Below, in pieces: positions 15,059 through 23,215 of a DNA stretch of 64,000 nt. Position 1 is the stretch's first letter. Every line of letters begins with the position of its first letter. The translations under genes were made by a program, and so were the position numbers. The DNA is taken from assembly GCA_910576915.1 (NCBI GenBank), contig CAJTJT010000005.1, positions 1 to 64,000 on the forward strand, given 5' to 3'. The stretch comes from an uncultured Elusimicrobiales bacterium (lineage in GTDB: Bacteria; Elusimicrobiota; Elusimicrobia; Elusimicrobiales; Elusimicrobiaceae). The notes beneath the pieces were generated by a model. The model saw nothing but the letters and a program-made list of their open reading frames with translations. It searched no databases and had not been told where the DNA came from.

Positions 15059-16642
15059 TTATTTCTCTTCGGGCAATTTTTCCGCCCGGCAAAGCAAAAA
15101 TTCTTTTGCGCCCACACTGGCGGCCGGATACAGCGGCTGGCAGGCAGAAGCGCTGTCCGCCAGCTTCACTCCGTAACGCGCCCAAACGGCCGGCTGAACG
15201 GCCAAATCGTCTTTGGGAAGCAGGGCGTAAACAGGTCCGTCATGCGCGCGCACGGCGGCCCGGACGGCCCCGTCCCGGCGGTGGGAATAATACCCGGGCG
15301 GGAGCGGATTTAAACGGTGCAGGAAAAATTCCTGGGACGGGTCATAATCCTGCGGGTCAAACCAAACGCCGCCCGCATACCGCGCATCCTGCGGCAAAAA
15401 CGCCGCCCAGCCGGAAACGTGCCCGGAGAGCAATACCAGCGAATTTTCCGCCAGTACCGGCTCTTTAAAAAAAGCGAAATTGAGTTCTTCCACCCCTTGC
15501 CGCTCCGGCGGCATAACAGGCGGAAAAATCACCCACAGCAATACGGCCGCACCCGCCGCCGCGGCGCGCGAGCCCGCCAGCCACGCCAAACAACGCCCCA
15601 GCAATAAAACGCCCGCAAATTCCAATAATACGGCGCCGGACGCATCCCGCAGGCACACCAGCCATACGGCGTACGCACCCAGGAAAAACACGCTCCAGGC
15701 CGTTTCGCGCGCGTCGGCCTCACCGAACCCCCGCTTACCCAGCAAAATAACGGCGGAGAGGAGTCCGCACGCCAAACGCGGGTCCGTCAAAAAACCGGGC
15801 AGGGCATAACGCAAGCGCCAAACGGGAAGCAAAACCCATTCCCAAACGCCGGAGGGAAGCTCCCACTTAACCGCCCAGGCGGGCAGATTAAACGCCCAGC
15901 CCCGGGGCCAAAAAAACGTTCCGAACGTATCCAACGCGCCCGTGCGCCACGCATACCATACGCCCACGGATAAAGACAGTACAAACCCGCACGCCGCCCA
16001 GCCTATACAGCCCAGCCGGAACGTTTTAGCGCGGGCACGACGCCCAAATACCGCCGCCACGACAAGCCCCGCCAAAACGGGCAAAGCGGAAACACTCAGC
16101 CCCACCGCAAACGATGCCGTGAAAAACGCCCCCTGCCGCGCGCGCGGCGTTTCCCCGTAAAAAAACAGCCAGCACGCCCACGCCTCCAGGCCGGCCAGCC
16201 ACAGCGCGCCGTTCCCGGCGCCGACGTTTGCCAGCGCACCGGCCCCCGTCACCGCCAGGACGGACAGCGTAACGCTTAACAGGCGGCCCTGTTTTTCAAA
16301 AGCGCGCGCGCAGATTTTCCACACAAAAAATAAAAAGAAACCATACGAAAGGCCGTTCAAAAAAAGCGATATATGCGGCCAGGCGTTCAGTTTTACAAAG
16401 GTAAGATAATACGGCAGGAATAACAGCGGGTTCAGCGCAGGCCCGGTTCCGGCGGCAAAAACGTCCGGCGCAAAACGCCCGGCCCACAGCGCGTGCGCGG
16501 GGTAAAGCGTAAACGAAAACGGATCTGCGGAAACGTCCCGCCCCAACAGCAGGCTGACAACTCCCCCTATAACCGCGCAGGCAATCATCAGCACGATTTC
16601 TTTCCAGCGGCCGGGAGCCGTCCGTTTTGCCGCGTGTTTCAT
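15059..16642 (-). CDS. Polytopic GT-C-like membrane protein
   Basis: 527 residues with about ten membrane helices and a soluble C-terminal domain. It is a diverged paralogue of the protein at 17371-18999: both carry an early G(R/Q)DV loop after the first helix, a NPLLFLPYYL or NPLLDVPSYLL segment, and a C-terminal AGGVWF motif (YAGGVWFDPQDY here). The early Asp loop followed by a gene-linked GT2 partner suits polyprenyl-phosphate-sugar-dependent GT-C transferases of the inner membrane; activity is inferred. It overlaps the GT2 gene by 4 nt (ATGA), so they are co-translated. Confidence 0.65.
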   Translation of the reverse strand: MKHAAKRTAPGRWKEIVLMIACAVIGGVVSLLLGRDVSADPFSFTLYPAHALWAGRFAPDVFAAGTGPALNPLLFLPYYLTFVKLNAWPHISLFLNGLSYGFFLFFVWKICARAFEKQGRLLSVTLSVLAVTGAGALANVGAGNGALWLAGLEAWACWLFFYGETPRARQGAFFTASFAVGLSVSALPVLAGLVVAAVFGRRARAKTFRLGCIGWAACGFVLSLSVGVWYAWRTGALDTFGTFFWPRGWAFNLPAWAVKWELPSGVWEWVLLPVWRLRYALPGFLTDPRLACGLLSAVILLGKRGFGEADARETAWSVFFLGAYAVWLVCLRDASGAVLLEFAGVLLLGRCLAWLAGSRAAAAGAAVLLWVIFPPVMPPERQGVEELNFAFFKEPVLAENSLVLLSGHVSGWAAFLPQDARYAGGVWFDPQDYDPSQEFFLHRLNPLPPGYYSHRRDGAVRAAVRAHDGPVYALLPKDDLAVQPAVWARYGVKLADSASACQPLYPAASVGAKEFLLCRAEKLPEEK

Positions 16643-17367
16643 TTTCCGCCCTGCCCGCCGCGTAAAAATAAAGCGAGAATCACATACAAATGTTTTAAAC
16701 CGTCCCGCCAGCGGTTGAGGTGGGGCGGACGGCCGCGCAAATCTTTTTTAAACTCCGACATGACGCACTCTTTGTAACGCCAGCCGCACAACGCCGCCGC
16801 ACAGAGCATTTCGCTGGCGTACGCCATCCCCGTATCGCGCAGGGCCAAAGAAGGATATTTCTCCCGCACCAAAATCCGCATACCGCTGTTGCAATCGTAT
16901 ACCGGGTACTTAAAAAGCCAGCGTATCAGGACAGACAGCACGGGCGTGCCCGCATAGCGGTTCAGCCACGGCATGGCACGGCGCTCCATTGGGGCTTTTA
17001 AGCGGTTGGCCAGCAACAGGTCGACGTGTTCTTCTTTAATCAGCGCAAGCATGCGCGCAAAAAATTCGGTGGGATAGGAACCGTCCGCATCGCAAAACGC
17101 CACATACCTACCGCGCGAAGCCAAAATACCGTGATGAACGGCGGAACCATATCCCTTTTGGGCCACCGGCACCACGCGTGCGCCGTACGTGCGGGCAATT
17201 TGCGCGCTGCGGTCCGTTGAACCGTTATCGGCCACTACCAGCTCAAACGACAGGCCGCTTTTCCAGCACGCTTCCCGCGCCGCCTGCAAACAGGACGGGA
17301 GAGAAACTTCCTCATTTAAACAGGGAAACACAATACTAAGCTCGGGCAGAGAAAGGTTTTCGCTCAT
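16639..17367 (-). CDS. GT2-family glycosyltransferase (polyprenol-P-sugar synthase-like)
   Basis: 242 residues. A GT-A fold of the DPM1/ArnC-like branch: LSIVFPCLNEEVSLPSCL at the N-terminus, VVADNGSTDRS, KGYGSAVHHGI, and the metal-binding DADGSYP. There are no C-terminal membrane helices, as in simple dolichyl-phosphate mannose synthases. It likely makes a lipid-phosphate sugar donor for the two flanking GT-C-like membrane proteins. It starts 3 nt after the stop of the upstream paralogue and overlaps the downstream one by 4 nt. Confidence 0.85.
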   Translation of the reverse strand: MSENLSLPELSIVFPCLNEEVSLPSCLQAAREACWKSGLSFELVVADNGSTDRSAQIARTYGARVVPVAQKGYGSAVHHGILASRGRYVAFCDADGSYPTEFFARMLALIKEEHVDLLLANRLKAPMERRAMPWLNRYAGTPVLSVLIRWLFKYPVYDCNSGMRILVREKYPSLALRDTGMAYASEMLCAAALCGWRYKECVMSEFKKDLRGRPPHLNRWRDGLKHLYVILALFLRGGQGGK

Positions 17368-17370
17368 AGG

Positions 17371-18999
17371 TTAACTCGCTTTTTGCGCCTTGCACAGGAC
17401 AAATCCATCATACAAAACATCGGGCGACACTGTAAAAAAACGGCAGTCTTCGGCCGACGGAACCACCCGCACGCCGTAATCGGCCCACAGTTCGTCTTTC
17501 CACATCCATTGGGAAACGGGCGCCAGTATGTACACGGGCCCCGGGTGGCGGACGATTTCGCTTTTGATACGCGGCGCAAAACGGTGTTGGTAATCGGCGG
17601 GCTGGAGCCAGTTAAACCGTTTTACTTCCGCCGCCGGGGCATGCAGTTTTTCGGGCGAGAACCATACGCCGCCCGCATACCGCGCTTGGGGATTTAAAAA
17701 CGGAACCAAAAAGGAAAGATGCCCGGCTATCAATACAAAAGCGTCGTCCGGTACCGGGACATCCGCCGAAAAAACCATCGTTTTTTCTACAAACGGATGG
17801 CGGTGCCAGGTGGCCGGCGGAATCAGCATGAGCCCGCTCCACACCACAACCAGCACAACTGCCGCCGCGCGCAGGGGCATAAACCGCTTGAGCGCGAGGG
17901 CAAACAGCCAGGCCGAAAACGCTTCCAGGCAAACGGCATAACGCATGTTGCCAAACAGCAATACCCACGCACCGTACGTGCCCGCAAACAAACACATGCC
18001 AACCGCTTCCTGTACCGAAAAAACGGCCTTTTTCACAAAAATACGCCAGCCCGCCAACACCCAAAACGACACAAGCCCCAGTATCAGACGGATATCCAAA
18101 CGGTATTCCAATACAGGGAAGTTCCAGCGTAAAAACGGCAGGAACAGCCACTCTTTTACGCCGCGCGGCGTGGCAAACCCGTTGGGGAGTGATTCCGGCG
18201 CAAAATACGGGGATTTAAAAATATGGTTAAAGTACGGGAACAGCGGGCTGCCCAGTTCCACCCATTTGGTATATAAAAAGTAACCGTCCGCCAGCAAAAA
18301 GCCCGCCGCGGCCGCGAGCGCCGCATATACGTACGCACGCCACGGGCTTTTCCCCCGCACCAGCACATACGCGCCGCCCAAACACACGCCCACCGCCGCC
18401 GGACCCGCGGTATATTTAAGCCCCGCCGTAAACGCGGCGATAAAAACAGCCCAATACAAATTGCCGCGTTTTCCCCCGCAGGCGGATTTTAATAAAAACC
18501 AGCAGGCGCACACGCCGAGCCAGGCGGTCTGGATTTCGTTGGTAAACCGGCCCACCTGCCCCACAGCCGCCAGCCCGGAACCCGCCAGACAAAACGCAAA
18601 CAAACGCGTAATTTTAGCGGCCCGAGAATCCCCGGGCAACAAAAGCGCGGCACACTTCCACAGCGCAAACAAAAAAAGTCCGTAATATCCGCCCATCAAA
18701 AAGCCGACGGTACGCGGCCAGGAAGAAAGCGAAGTAAACAGGAGGTAAGAGGGAACATCCAAAAGCGGGTTAAAAAAAGTATGCAGCGCCCCGGCGGGGA
18801 TAATATCCCAGGCCAAACGCCCGTGTAAAAAAGCGTAGGGGATATAGAGGTGGTAGTTTTGAAAATCGAAACAGACGTCCTGCCCCGACAAAACACTTAT
18901 CCCTCCCCCTAAACAAATAAAGAACAGGAGGAGGGATAAATTTTTCCAGCCAAAAACAGATTTCGTTTTATTTGACAAGTTTAATCCGCGTAATAGCAA
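17371..18999 (-). CDS. Polytopic GT-C-like membrane protein
   Basis: 542 residues with about ten membrane helices. The N-terminal part has SGQDVCFDFQNYHLYIPYAF then HGRLAWDIIPAG and FFNPLLDVPSYLL, a conserved block in a family of putative membrane glycosyltransferases with the acidic residues after the first helix. The C-terminal soluble part holds YAGGVWFSPEKL. No ATG exists near the start; the frame opens at a TTG at 18999 that overlaps the pilin gene, and a second TTG at 18978, just after the pilin stop, is equally likely. It is probably in one transcript with the pilin. Confidence 0.65.
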   Translation of the reverse strand: MLLRGLNLSNKTKSVFGWKNLSLLLFFICLGGGISVLSGQDVCFDFQNYHLYIPYAFLHGRLAWDIIPAGALHTFFNPLLDVPSYLLFTSLSSWPRTVGFLMGGYYGLFLFALWKCAALLLPGDSRAAKITRLFAFCLAGSGLAAVGQVGRFTNEIQTAWLGVCACWFLLKSACGGKRGNLYWAVFIAAFTAGLKYTAGPAAVGVCLGGAYVLVRGKSPWRAYVYAALAAAAGFLLADGYFLYTKWVELGSPLFPYFNHIFKSPYFAPESLPNGFATPRGVKEWLFLPFLRWNFPVLEYRLDIRLILGLVSFWVLAGWRIFVKKAVFSVQEAVGMCLFAGTYGAWVLLFGNMRYAVCLEAFSAWLFALALKRFMPLRAAAVVLVVVWSGLMLIPPATWHRHPFVEKTMVFSADVPVPDDAFVLIAGHLSFLVPFLNPQARYAGGVWFSPEKLHAPAAEVKRFNWLQPADYQHRFAPRIKSEIVRHPGPVYILAPVSQWMWKDELWADYGVRVVPSAEDCRFFTVSPDVLYDGFVLCKAQKAS

Positions 19000-19463
19000 T
19001 TCGAATTACCCGAACCACATAAACAGATAGTGCTAGAATTATTGGCTGACTTAGTAAAGCCGATATCTTTACAGGAAGTACCTTCGCAAGAACGGTATCC
19101 GGTTTTAGGATGCAGCCCCAATTTAAAATTGTAGTTGCCGCTGCCCTGCCATTCGGCGTAAATATAGGCATTATTATAATTGTTGATACCATTGTTACAG
19201 GCGATAGCGCCGGTATAAGCAAAATTTTTTGAATCTTTTACGTCGACCGACAAATTATCTCTCACGGAAGCAAGCGTACCGTCAGCCCCGCCTTCCAAAC
19301 AATAGGCGTTTACGGCCATATTCAAGTTTTTCAAATTCGCCCAGGCTTCCGCCGAACGGCTCTTGAGTACGGCTTTTTGGTATTGCGGCAGCGCAACGCT
19401 GGACAAAATACCGATAATCAGTACGACAACCAACAATTCAATTAATGTGAACCCTTTTTTCAT
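18981..19463 (-). CDS. Type IV pilin-like protein
   Basis: 160 residues. A class III signal of only three residues (MKK) is followed by GFTLIELLVVVLIIGILSSV, the prepilin peptidase site with Glu at +5, and the long hydrophobic helix. The C-terminal globular part carries Cys residues and Asn/Gly-rich loops (NNGINNYNNAYIYAEW, then CEGTSCKDIGF and ICLCGSGNSNC). The start is supported by AAGGAG 6 nt upstream. The promoter (TTGATT, 17 bp, TAAAAT) and leader are almost the same as those of the giant pilin at 46679-48148. No pilus assembly genes are in the window. Confidence 0.88.
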   Translation of the reverse strand: MKKGFTLIELLVVVLIIGILSSVALPQYQKAVLKSRSAEAWANLKNLNMAVNAYCLEGGADGTLASVRDNLSVDVKDSKNFAYTGAIACNNGINNYNNAYIYAEWQGSGNYNFKLGLHPKTGYRSCEGTSCKDIGFTKSANNSSTICLCGSGNSNCYYAD

Positions 19464-19502
19464 AAGATCTCCTTAGCGTGTTGATTTAAAGGCCTAATAA
19501 CT

Positions 19503-19531
19503 ATTTTAATTGTTGCAAGCCCAAAAATCAA
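19503..19531 (-). promoter_or_regulatory. Pilin promoter
   Basis: Minus strand: -35 TTGATT (19526-19531), 17-bp spacer, -10 TAAAAT (19503-19508). The -35 lies in GTTGATTT, which is complementary to AAATCAAC in the leader just before the GCTAAGGAG ribosome site. The arrangement repeats at 48189-48217. Confidence 0.6.
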
Positions 19532-19550
19532 CTGTTTTCCCCAGTGTATC

Positions 19551-19563
19551 AAAAAAAAAAAAA
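19551..19563 (-). promoter_or_regulatory. T13 tract upstream of pilin gene
   Basis: Thirteen T on the coding strand, followed by GATACACTGGGGAAAAC, about 20 bp upstream of the -35. The same T-tract plus GATA occurs upstream of the genes starting at 22788, 48148 and 53503. Confidence 0.5.
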
Positions 19564-19664
19564 CAATACAACCCTTTTAAATTACCCCCCCGTTTCCGTT
19601 TGCCGGAAAACGAATAAAACACGACTGCACAAGCAATAATTTGCTAGAATAAATATATCTTTGC

Positions 19665-19736
19665 GCGCTCGTAGTTCAATGGATAGAGCGTCAGCCTCCG
19701 AAGCTGGAAATGTGGGTTCGACTCCCGCCGAGCGCA
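19665..19736 (+). tRNA. tRNA-Arg (anticodon CCG)
   Basis: Acceptor GCGCTCG/CGAGCGC with discriminator A, D-arm with GGATAGAGC, anticodon loop CTCCGAA (anticodon CCG, reads CGG), and T-loop TTCGACT. CCA is not encoded. Its last 17 bases plus 12 downstream bases are repeated at 19917-19945. Confidence 0.92.
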
Positions 19737-19748
19737 AACTTTAAAACC
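19720..19748 (+). repeat. 29-bp direct repeat, copy 1 (tRNA-Arg 3' end)
   Basis: The tRNA 3' end and following bases, GACTCCCGCCGAGCGCAAAC plus 9 nt. It is identical to 19917-19945. Together they look like attL/attR around a 168-bp segment. Confidence 0.85.
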
Positions 19749-19916
19749 GCGCGCAAACGCGGTTTTTTGTTTGCTGCGAGGAGCACACCAACTGCTTGGT
19801 GTGCGTCGGGAGGAGAAGGCCGGAGCGATGTTTTTGTTTGCGCCTGCCAAGTGCACAAGGCAAAAACCGCGAGGCCCGGTGCGTAGGCTTTTTACGTCAG
19901 TAAAAAGACCGAAGCA
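19749..19916. mobile_element. 168-bp structured segment between tRNA 3'-end repeats
   Basis: No open frame. It holds hairpins GCACACCAA/TTGGTGTGC (19783-19804) and CTTTTTAC/GTAAAAAG (near 19889-19908), and begins in the arm of the tRNA terminator (AAAACCGCG/CGCGGTTTT). Flanked by 29-bp direct repeats of the tRNA-Arg 3' end, it could be the remnant of an integrated element or a tiny non-autonomous one. A local duplication is the plain alternative. Confidence 0.45.
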
Positions 19917-19945
19917 GACTCCCGCCGAGCGCAAACTTTAAAACC
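19917..19945 (+). repeat. 29-bp direct repeat, copy 2
   Basis: Identical to 19720-19748. It begins with the T-arm and acceptor part of tRNA-Arg but has no tRNA body in front of it. Confidence 0.85.
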
Positions 19946-19967
19946 CCCGTGATAAACAGGGGTTTTT
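19940..19967. terminator. Bidirectional terminator
   Basis: AAAACCCC/GGGGTTTT stem, with T on exit in both directions, just before the outer-membrane protein stop codon. Confidence 0.7.
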
Positions 19968-19971
19968 CATA

Positions 19972-20724
19972 TTACAAATACAACAGCTTAAAGCCGACCC
20001 CCAAACTCCAGTCCTTCGTATTCCAGTTCCCGGCCGCGTGCGTGCTGCCGTTAATATAAAAAGCGGTTCCTTCGTTCACCAGCGTGCCCACTTCCAATTC
20101 CGGGATAAACTCGGCACGTCCGCCGCGTTCGTAATCCATATAATAATACAGGTTCACCAGCGCCCACCATTGGGAAGGCGACGTATACCCCACATTTAAA
20201 CGCAAACGGCCGTAATTAATGTCATCCCGGGCGTGGTCCCCCACCACAGACTGGTAGTGCTTATACCCGGCCGCCGCATATAAATTGCCCGGAAGCGAGA
20301 ACAAAATAAATGCCGACGGACTCAGCTGCAGCTGCCCCGCGCCCAACAGCCTATCCGTGGCGGTGGGCACAAACACTTCCATTTTAAAACCGTACCCCAG
20401 CAGGCGGTCGCCTTCCGGGATCAGCCACGACACGCTAAACAAAGCATCCCCCAGCCCGCTCACCGATTTATCCGGCGATTCATACCGGGAAAGCGGAACC
20501 TCCACGCCCCAGTTAAAACGTTCGCTGATAACGCGGTATGTTTTCAGCGTCAGCTGGGAAGAGGACACACCGCCCGAGTCGTCAATAACGGTAGTAGACG
20601 GGTTTACCTCAAACGTCGTGATATTCTCCGTCGGCACCACGCCGTAATGGTACGACCGCTGAATCTGCGCGTTTGCAGGCGCGCAAAACCACAGCAAAAC
20701 GCCCAACGCCAAATACTTGCGCAT
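19972..20724 (-). CDS. Putative outer-membrane beta-barrel protein
   Basis: 250 residues. A signal peptide ending in APANAQ (residues 1-20) is followed by alternating strands and turns with many aromatic residues (FSVSWLIPEGDRLLGYGF, LYAAAGYKHYQSV, WWALVNLYYYMDYERGG) and ends in a Leu-Tyr-Leu C-terminus after VGFKLLYL, typical of barrels folded by BamA. It resembles the phenol-degradation MetA-pathway/transporter family of small barrels. Substrate is unknown. The ATG at 20724 has GGGGGG 5 nt upstream; the frame opens 33 nt earlier. Confidence 0.7.
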   Translation of the reverse strand: MRKYLALGVLLWFCAPANAQIQRSYHYGVVPTENITTFEVNPSTTVIDDSGGVSSSQLTLKTYRVISERFNWGVEVPLSRYESPDKSVSGLGDALFSVSWLIPEGDRLLGYGFKMEVFVPTATDRLLGAGQLQLSPSAFILFSLPGNLYAAAGYKHYQSVVGDHARDDINYGRLRLNVGYTSPSQWWALVNLYYYMDYERGGRAEFIPELEVGTLVNEGTAFYINGSTHAAGNWNTKDWSLGVGFKLLYL

Positions 20725-20763
20725 AAATACCCCCCAGTATTTATCTTTCACAACCAACGCCGT

Positions 20764-21552
20764 TTATTTTTTGCCGTTCACGCGGCAAACCGTTTTCTCC
20801 GTTTGCGGGCAAAGTTCCGGGTTTTCCCGTTCCACGGGGCGGCCCGAAAAGAGCAAAAACCGCGCGCCGGAACAATACGTGACGGCCGTCACATCGCCGC
20901 CCGGCGTACGCAGCAGCGAATTTTTGCCGAATTGTTTGCGCCCTTTGCGGCCGAATTTGGCTTTCCCGCCGAACACATAAACAAACGTCGTATTTTCCGT
21001 CGGAGCCTGGTATTCAAACACCGCTCCCGGCGAAAGTGTTACGTCAAACAAAATAGTGCCGGAAGGATGCGCAAACACCGCGCCGGGCGTATCTGCAAAC
21101 CGCCCGGAAAGCACGCGCACGGCCACCCCTTTGCCCGTACGCACCAGCGGTACGTTTTCGCTTTCCAGTTCCCAGCGTTTTCCGGCGCCGTCCGTTTCGC
21201 CGAATGCCTTTACCCAAAGTTCCAAATTCAGCACGTCCACGGGTTCACTGGGCTGCGCCTGTTTGAGCCCGCCCACCGTAGACGCCAGCGTTTGGCCTTC
21301 CGCGCCGGACGGCATATCGACGGGGTTTAATACGCCCGTAACCAAATAATTTACCGCCATGCGTTCTTCCCCCGGCACCGGCGCGGGCACGCCGTCCCGG
21401 TCGAATTTTTCCCCACAGTAGCAAACAGTTAAAAAAGAAAAAGGATCAAACTCCCTTGCGTTATACCGGTCCACCAACCGCTGTACGGTAAGGCACGGGC
21501 CGGCAGGCGGCATCGGCTGCCAGGTATGTTTTTCCGGTGTGACTTTTCCCAT
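20764..21552 (-). CDS. Pirin-like bicupin protein, N-terminal domain reduced
   Basis: 262 residues. The second half matches the pirin C-terminal cupin (FDVTLSPGAVFEYQAP, then TTFVYVFGGKAKFG), and the middle has LNLELWVKAFG, like the pirin NLPAKLK linker strand. The metal-binding His residues of the pirin N-terminal cupin are not seen, so it probably lacks the iron site and quercetinase activity. The ATG at 21552 has AGGGGG upstream. Its stop lies 39 nt before the barrel protein, so both may be one operon. Role unknown. Confidence 0.6.
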   Translation of the reverse strand: MGKVTPEKHTWQPMPPAGPCLTVQRLVDRYNAREFDPFSFLTVCYCGEKFDRDGVPAPVPGEERMAVNYLVTGVLNPVDMPSGAEGQTLASTVGGLKQAQPSEPVDVLNLELWVKAFGETDGAGKRWELESENVPLVRTGKGVAVRVLSGRFADTPGAVFAHPSGTILFDVTLSPGAVFEYQAPTENTTFVYVFGGKAKFGRKGRKQFGKNSLLRTPGGDVTAVTYCSGARFLLFSGRPVERENPELCPQTEKTVCRVNGKK

Positions 21553-21690
21553 ATATTCCCCCTTGCATGCACTCCCATGCACCGATATTATAAACAACAA
21601 ACGCAACATTTGCCGCAAACAGAAATGGATTAGAAAAACGGCCGCGTCCCAAAGGGCGCGGCCGCAATACAAAGAGATTTGGCAAAGCAT

Positions 21691-22788
21691 TTACGGACAA
21701 CAGACTTTTCTGTCAATATACTTATACTTATATGTTTTTCTGCAATATCCCCGAATCTTCCACTCATAACGGCCAAAACCGCTGTCTTTACAAGTATAAA
21801 CTCCCATCAGTCCCACATTATAATACTGGGCATAATAACTACAATTTGGAGAATCATATTCTCCGATACGCTCCCAACCCAATAATTTTTCTCCATTATA
21901 ATCAGTTGGGAAAATAATGCCATGAGAACAAGGAGTAGAAGTATTTGGAATCAACGACCCGCTCCCGGATACCAACTTCGTTTCGGTTCCTACTTGATAA
22001 GCATCCGGACAAATCCTGGATTCCCCCGCACGACAAGAATATTTATAGGGGTTTCCCCGCCACGAACTGTTACACGGAGATTTATGAGCCATCTTTTCTT
22101 CTGCCTCTTCCGCAGAAACTTCATAATAGTCAGAGTCTTTAGACGGAGTACAGGCCTCCGCACAATACCCGCTGGAATTTTCCGTTTTGCCGGCCGGGCA
22201 TTCACAGGTATGGGTGGAAGCATTGCACACTTTACCTTTAGAAAGTTCATCCGAACTGCAGCACGGCGTATCTTTTAGTGCACCGCACGCCAAATAAAGT
22301 TCACTCGACGACGCCCCCTTGAGTTTCAGGCTCGTCCACTGCATCTGTCCGCCGCTTTCGCTATTGGCGTTTTTACAACTGGGGAATGCTTTGCCAAACA
22401 AATTTAAGTTGGCGGCTTTGATATCTTCCGCGTTTATGCTTTCCATGTTACCCGTTTGGATACGCACGTTTTGGAACGAGATTTTGCCATCTCCGTATCC
22501 GCTGCCCAAATTAAGGGAGTAACCTTTTATCCCAAGGCCACCGTCTAAGTTTAATTTGCCGCCCTTTAAATTTACCCGAGTGGCATTTAATGTGGCAGAT
22601 GTTTCCGAACAGCCTAATTTCATATCGCAGGTGCTCGTTAATCCGATATCCATTTGCTCCGTGGTATTCACCTGAGAATACGCTACATACGGAACCGGGA
22701 AATACGTTACCATGCTGATTTTGTTTTTAGTTGCGGCATACGCCGTCGAAGACAGCAACAACAAACTAAATATAAATAGCCGTTTCAT
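21691..22788 (-). CDS. Cys-rich secreted protein with pilin-type upstream region
   Basis: 365 residues. A signal peptide ending in TAYAA (residues 1-19) leads into ISMVTYFPVPYVAYSQVN, a beta-helix-like region with repeating LN-L-G units (NATRVNLKGGKLNLDGGLGI), and then a Cys-rich region (about 20 Cys) with an EGF-like CECPAGKTENSSGYC. The last 100 residues resemble the C-terminal part of the giant pilin (W/Y-rich, Cys-Gly loops). It probably sits on the cell surface, perhaps as an adhesin or pilus-associated protein. A T14-GATA tract like those of the pilins lies about 90 nt upstream; TAGGAGG is the ribosome site. Confidence 0.6.
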   Translation of the reverse strand: MKRLFIFSLLLLSSTAYAATKNKISMVTYFPVPYVAYSQVNTTEQMDIGLTSTCDMKLGCSETSATLNATRVNLKGGKLNLDGGLGIKGYSLNLGSGYGDGKISFQNVRIQTGNMESINAEDIKAANLNLFGKAFPSCKNANSESGGQMQWTSLKLKGASSSELYLACGALKDTPCCSSDELSKGKVCNASTHTCECPAGKTENSSGYCAEACTPSKDSDYYEVSAEEAEEKMAHKSPCNSSWRGNPYKYSCRAGESRICPDAYQVGTETKLVSGSGSLIPNTSTPCSHGIIFPTDYNGEKLLGWERIGEYDSPNCSYYAQYYNVGLMGVYTCKDSGFGRYEWKIRGYCRKTYKYKYIDRKVCCP

Positions 22789-22882
22789 AATACCTCCTAA
22801 AACGGCCTATACGGGCTTTACAACAGAGAAAAACATAAGATAAGGAAAAAGCGCGCCATCAGACCGTTTTCCCCAATTTATC

Positions 22883-22896
22883 AAAAAAAAAAAAAA
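22883..22896 (-). promoter_or_regulatory. T14 tract upstream of Cys-rich secreted protein
   Basis: Fourteen T on the coding strand followed by GATAAATTGGGGAAAAC, close to the pilin version (GATACACTGGGGAAAAC). Confidence 0.45.
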
Positions 22897-23160
22897 CGAG
22901 TCAAGGCCTATATAGATTCCTTCTTTTTCTTTCAAAAAGAAGCAAAAGTTCATCTTACTTTTTGTATCGACAAAAAGTAAGCAAAAAACTCGCAGGCCGG
23001 ATCCTATAAAACGCACTCTCGGCGGACGTTTTTACAACTCGCTTCGCTCAAACAAGTAAAAACGTTTTTCCGCCTTGAGGCGTTTTATAAACAGGATGAA
23101 GGCCTGCATAAACAACAACGGCGGACATATAGGGCGGGTAAAATAAAGCAGAAACAATAA
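22897..23160. repeat. Hairpin-dense intergenic element
   Basis: No gene is seen between 22789 and 23215. The stretch contains hairpins CTTCTTTTT/AAAAAGAAG (22920-22942) and CTTACTTTTTGT/ACAAAAAGTAAG (22954-22981), and a long imperfect hairpin with arms of about 45-50 nt (22992-23035 with 23056-23107; ends GCAGGCC and GGCCTGC, inner GTTTTTAC and GTAAAAAC). It looks like a non-coding repeat element; mobility is inferred from structure only. Confidence 0.55.
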
Positions 23161-23163
23161 AAA

Positions 23164-23190
23164 ACTCCCCGGGGGATAAACCCGGGGAGT
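23164..23190 (-). terminator. Terminator after Sel1-like gene
   Basis: ACTCCCCGGG/CCCGGGGAGT stem followed on the minus strand by a T-rich run. Confidence 0.75.
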
Positions 23191-23215
23191 AATAAAAATC
23201 ACTCAAACGCGCGAA

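Noticed and set aside
19551..19563. T13 tract as a terminator
   Set aside because: No stable GC stem precedes it here, and it lies upstream of a promoter on the coding strand; only the 53543 copy has a small stem.
19644..19934. Minus-strand frame over tRNA-Arg
   Set aside because: It reads through the tRNA and its duplicated 3' end; the translated ESNPHFQLRRL-type string is a known artefact of tRNA genes.
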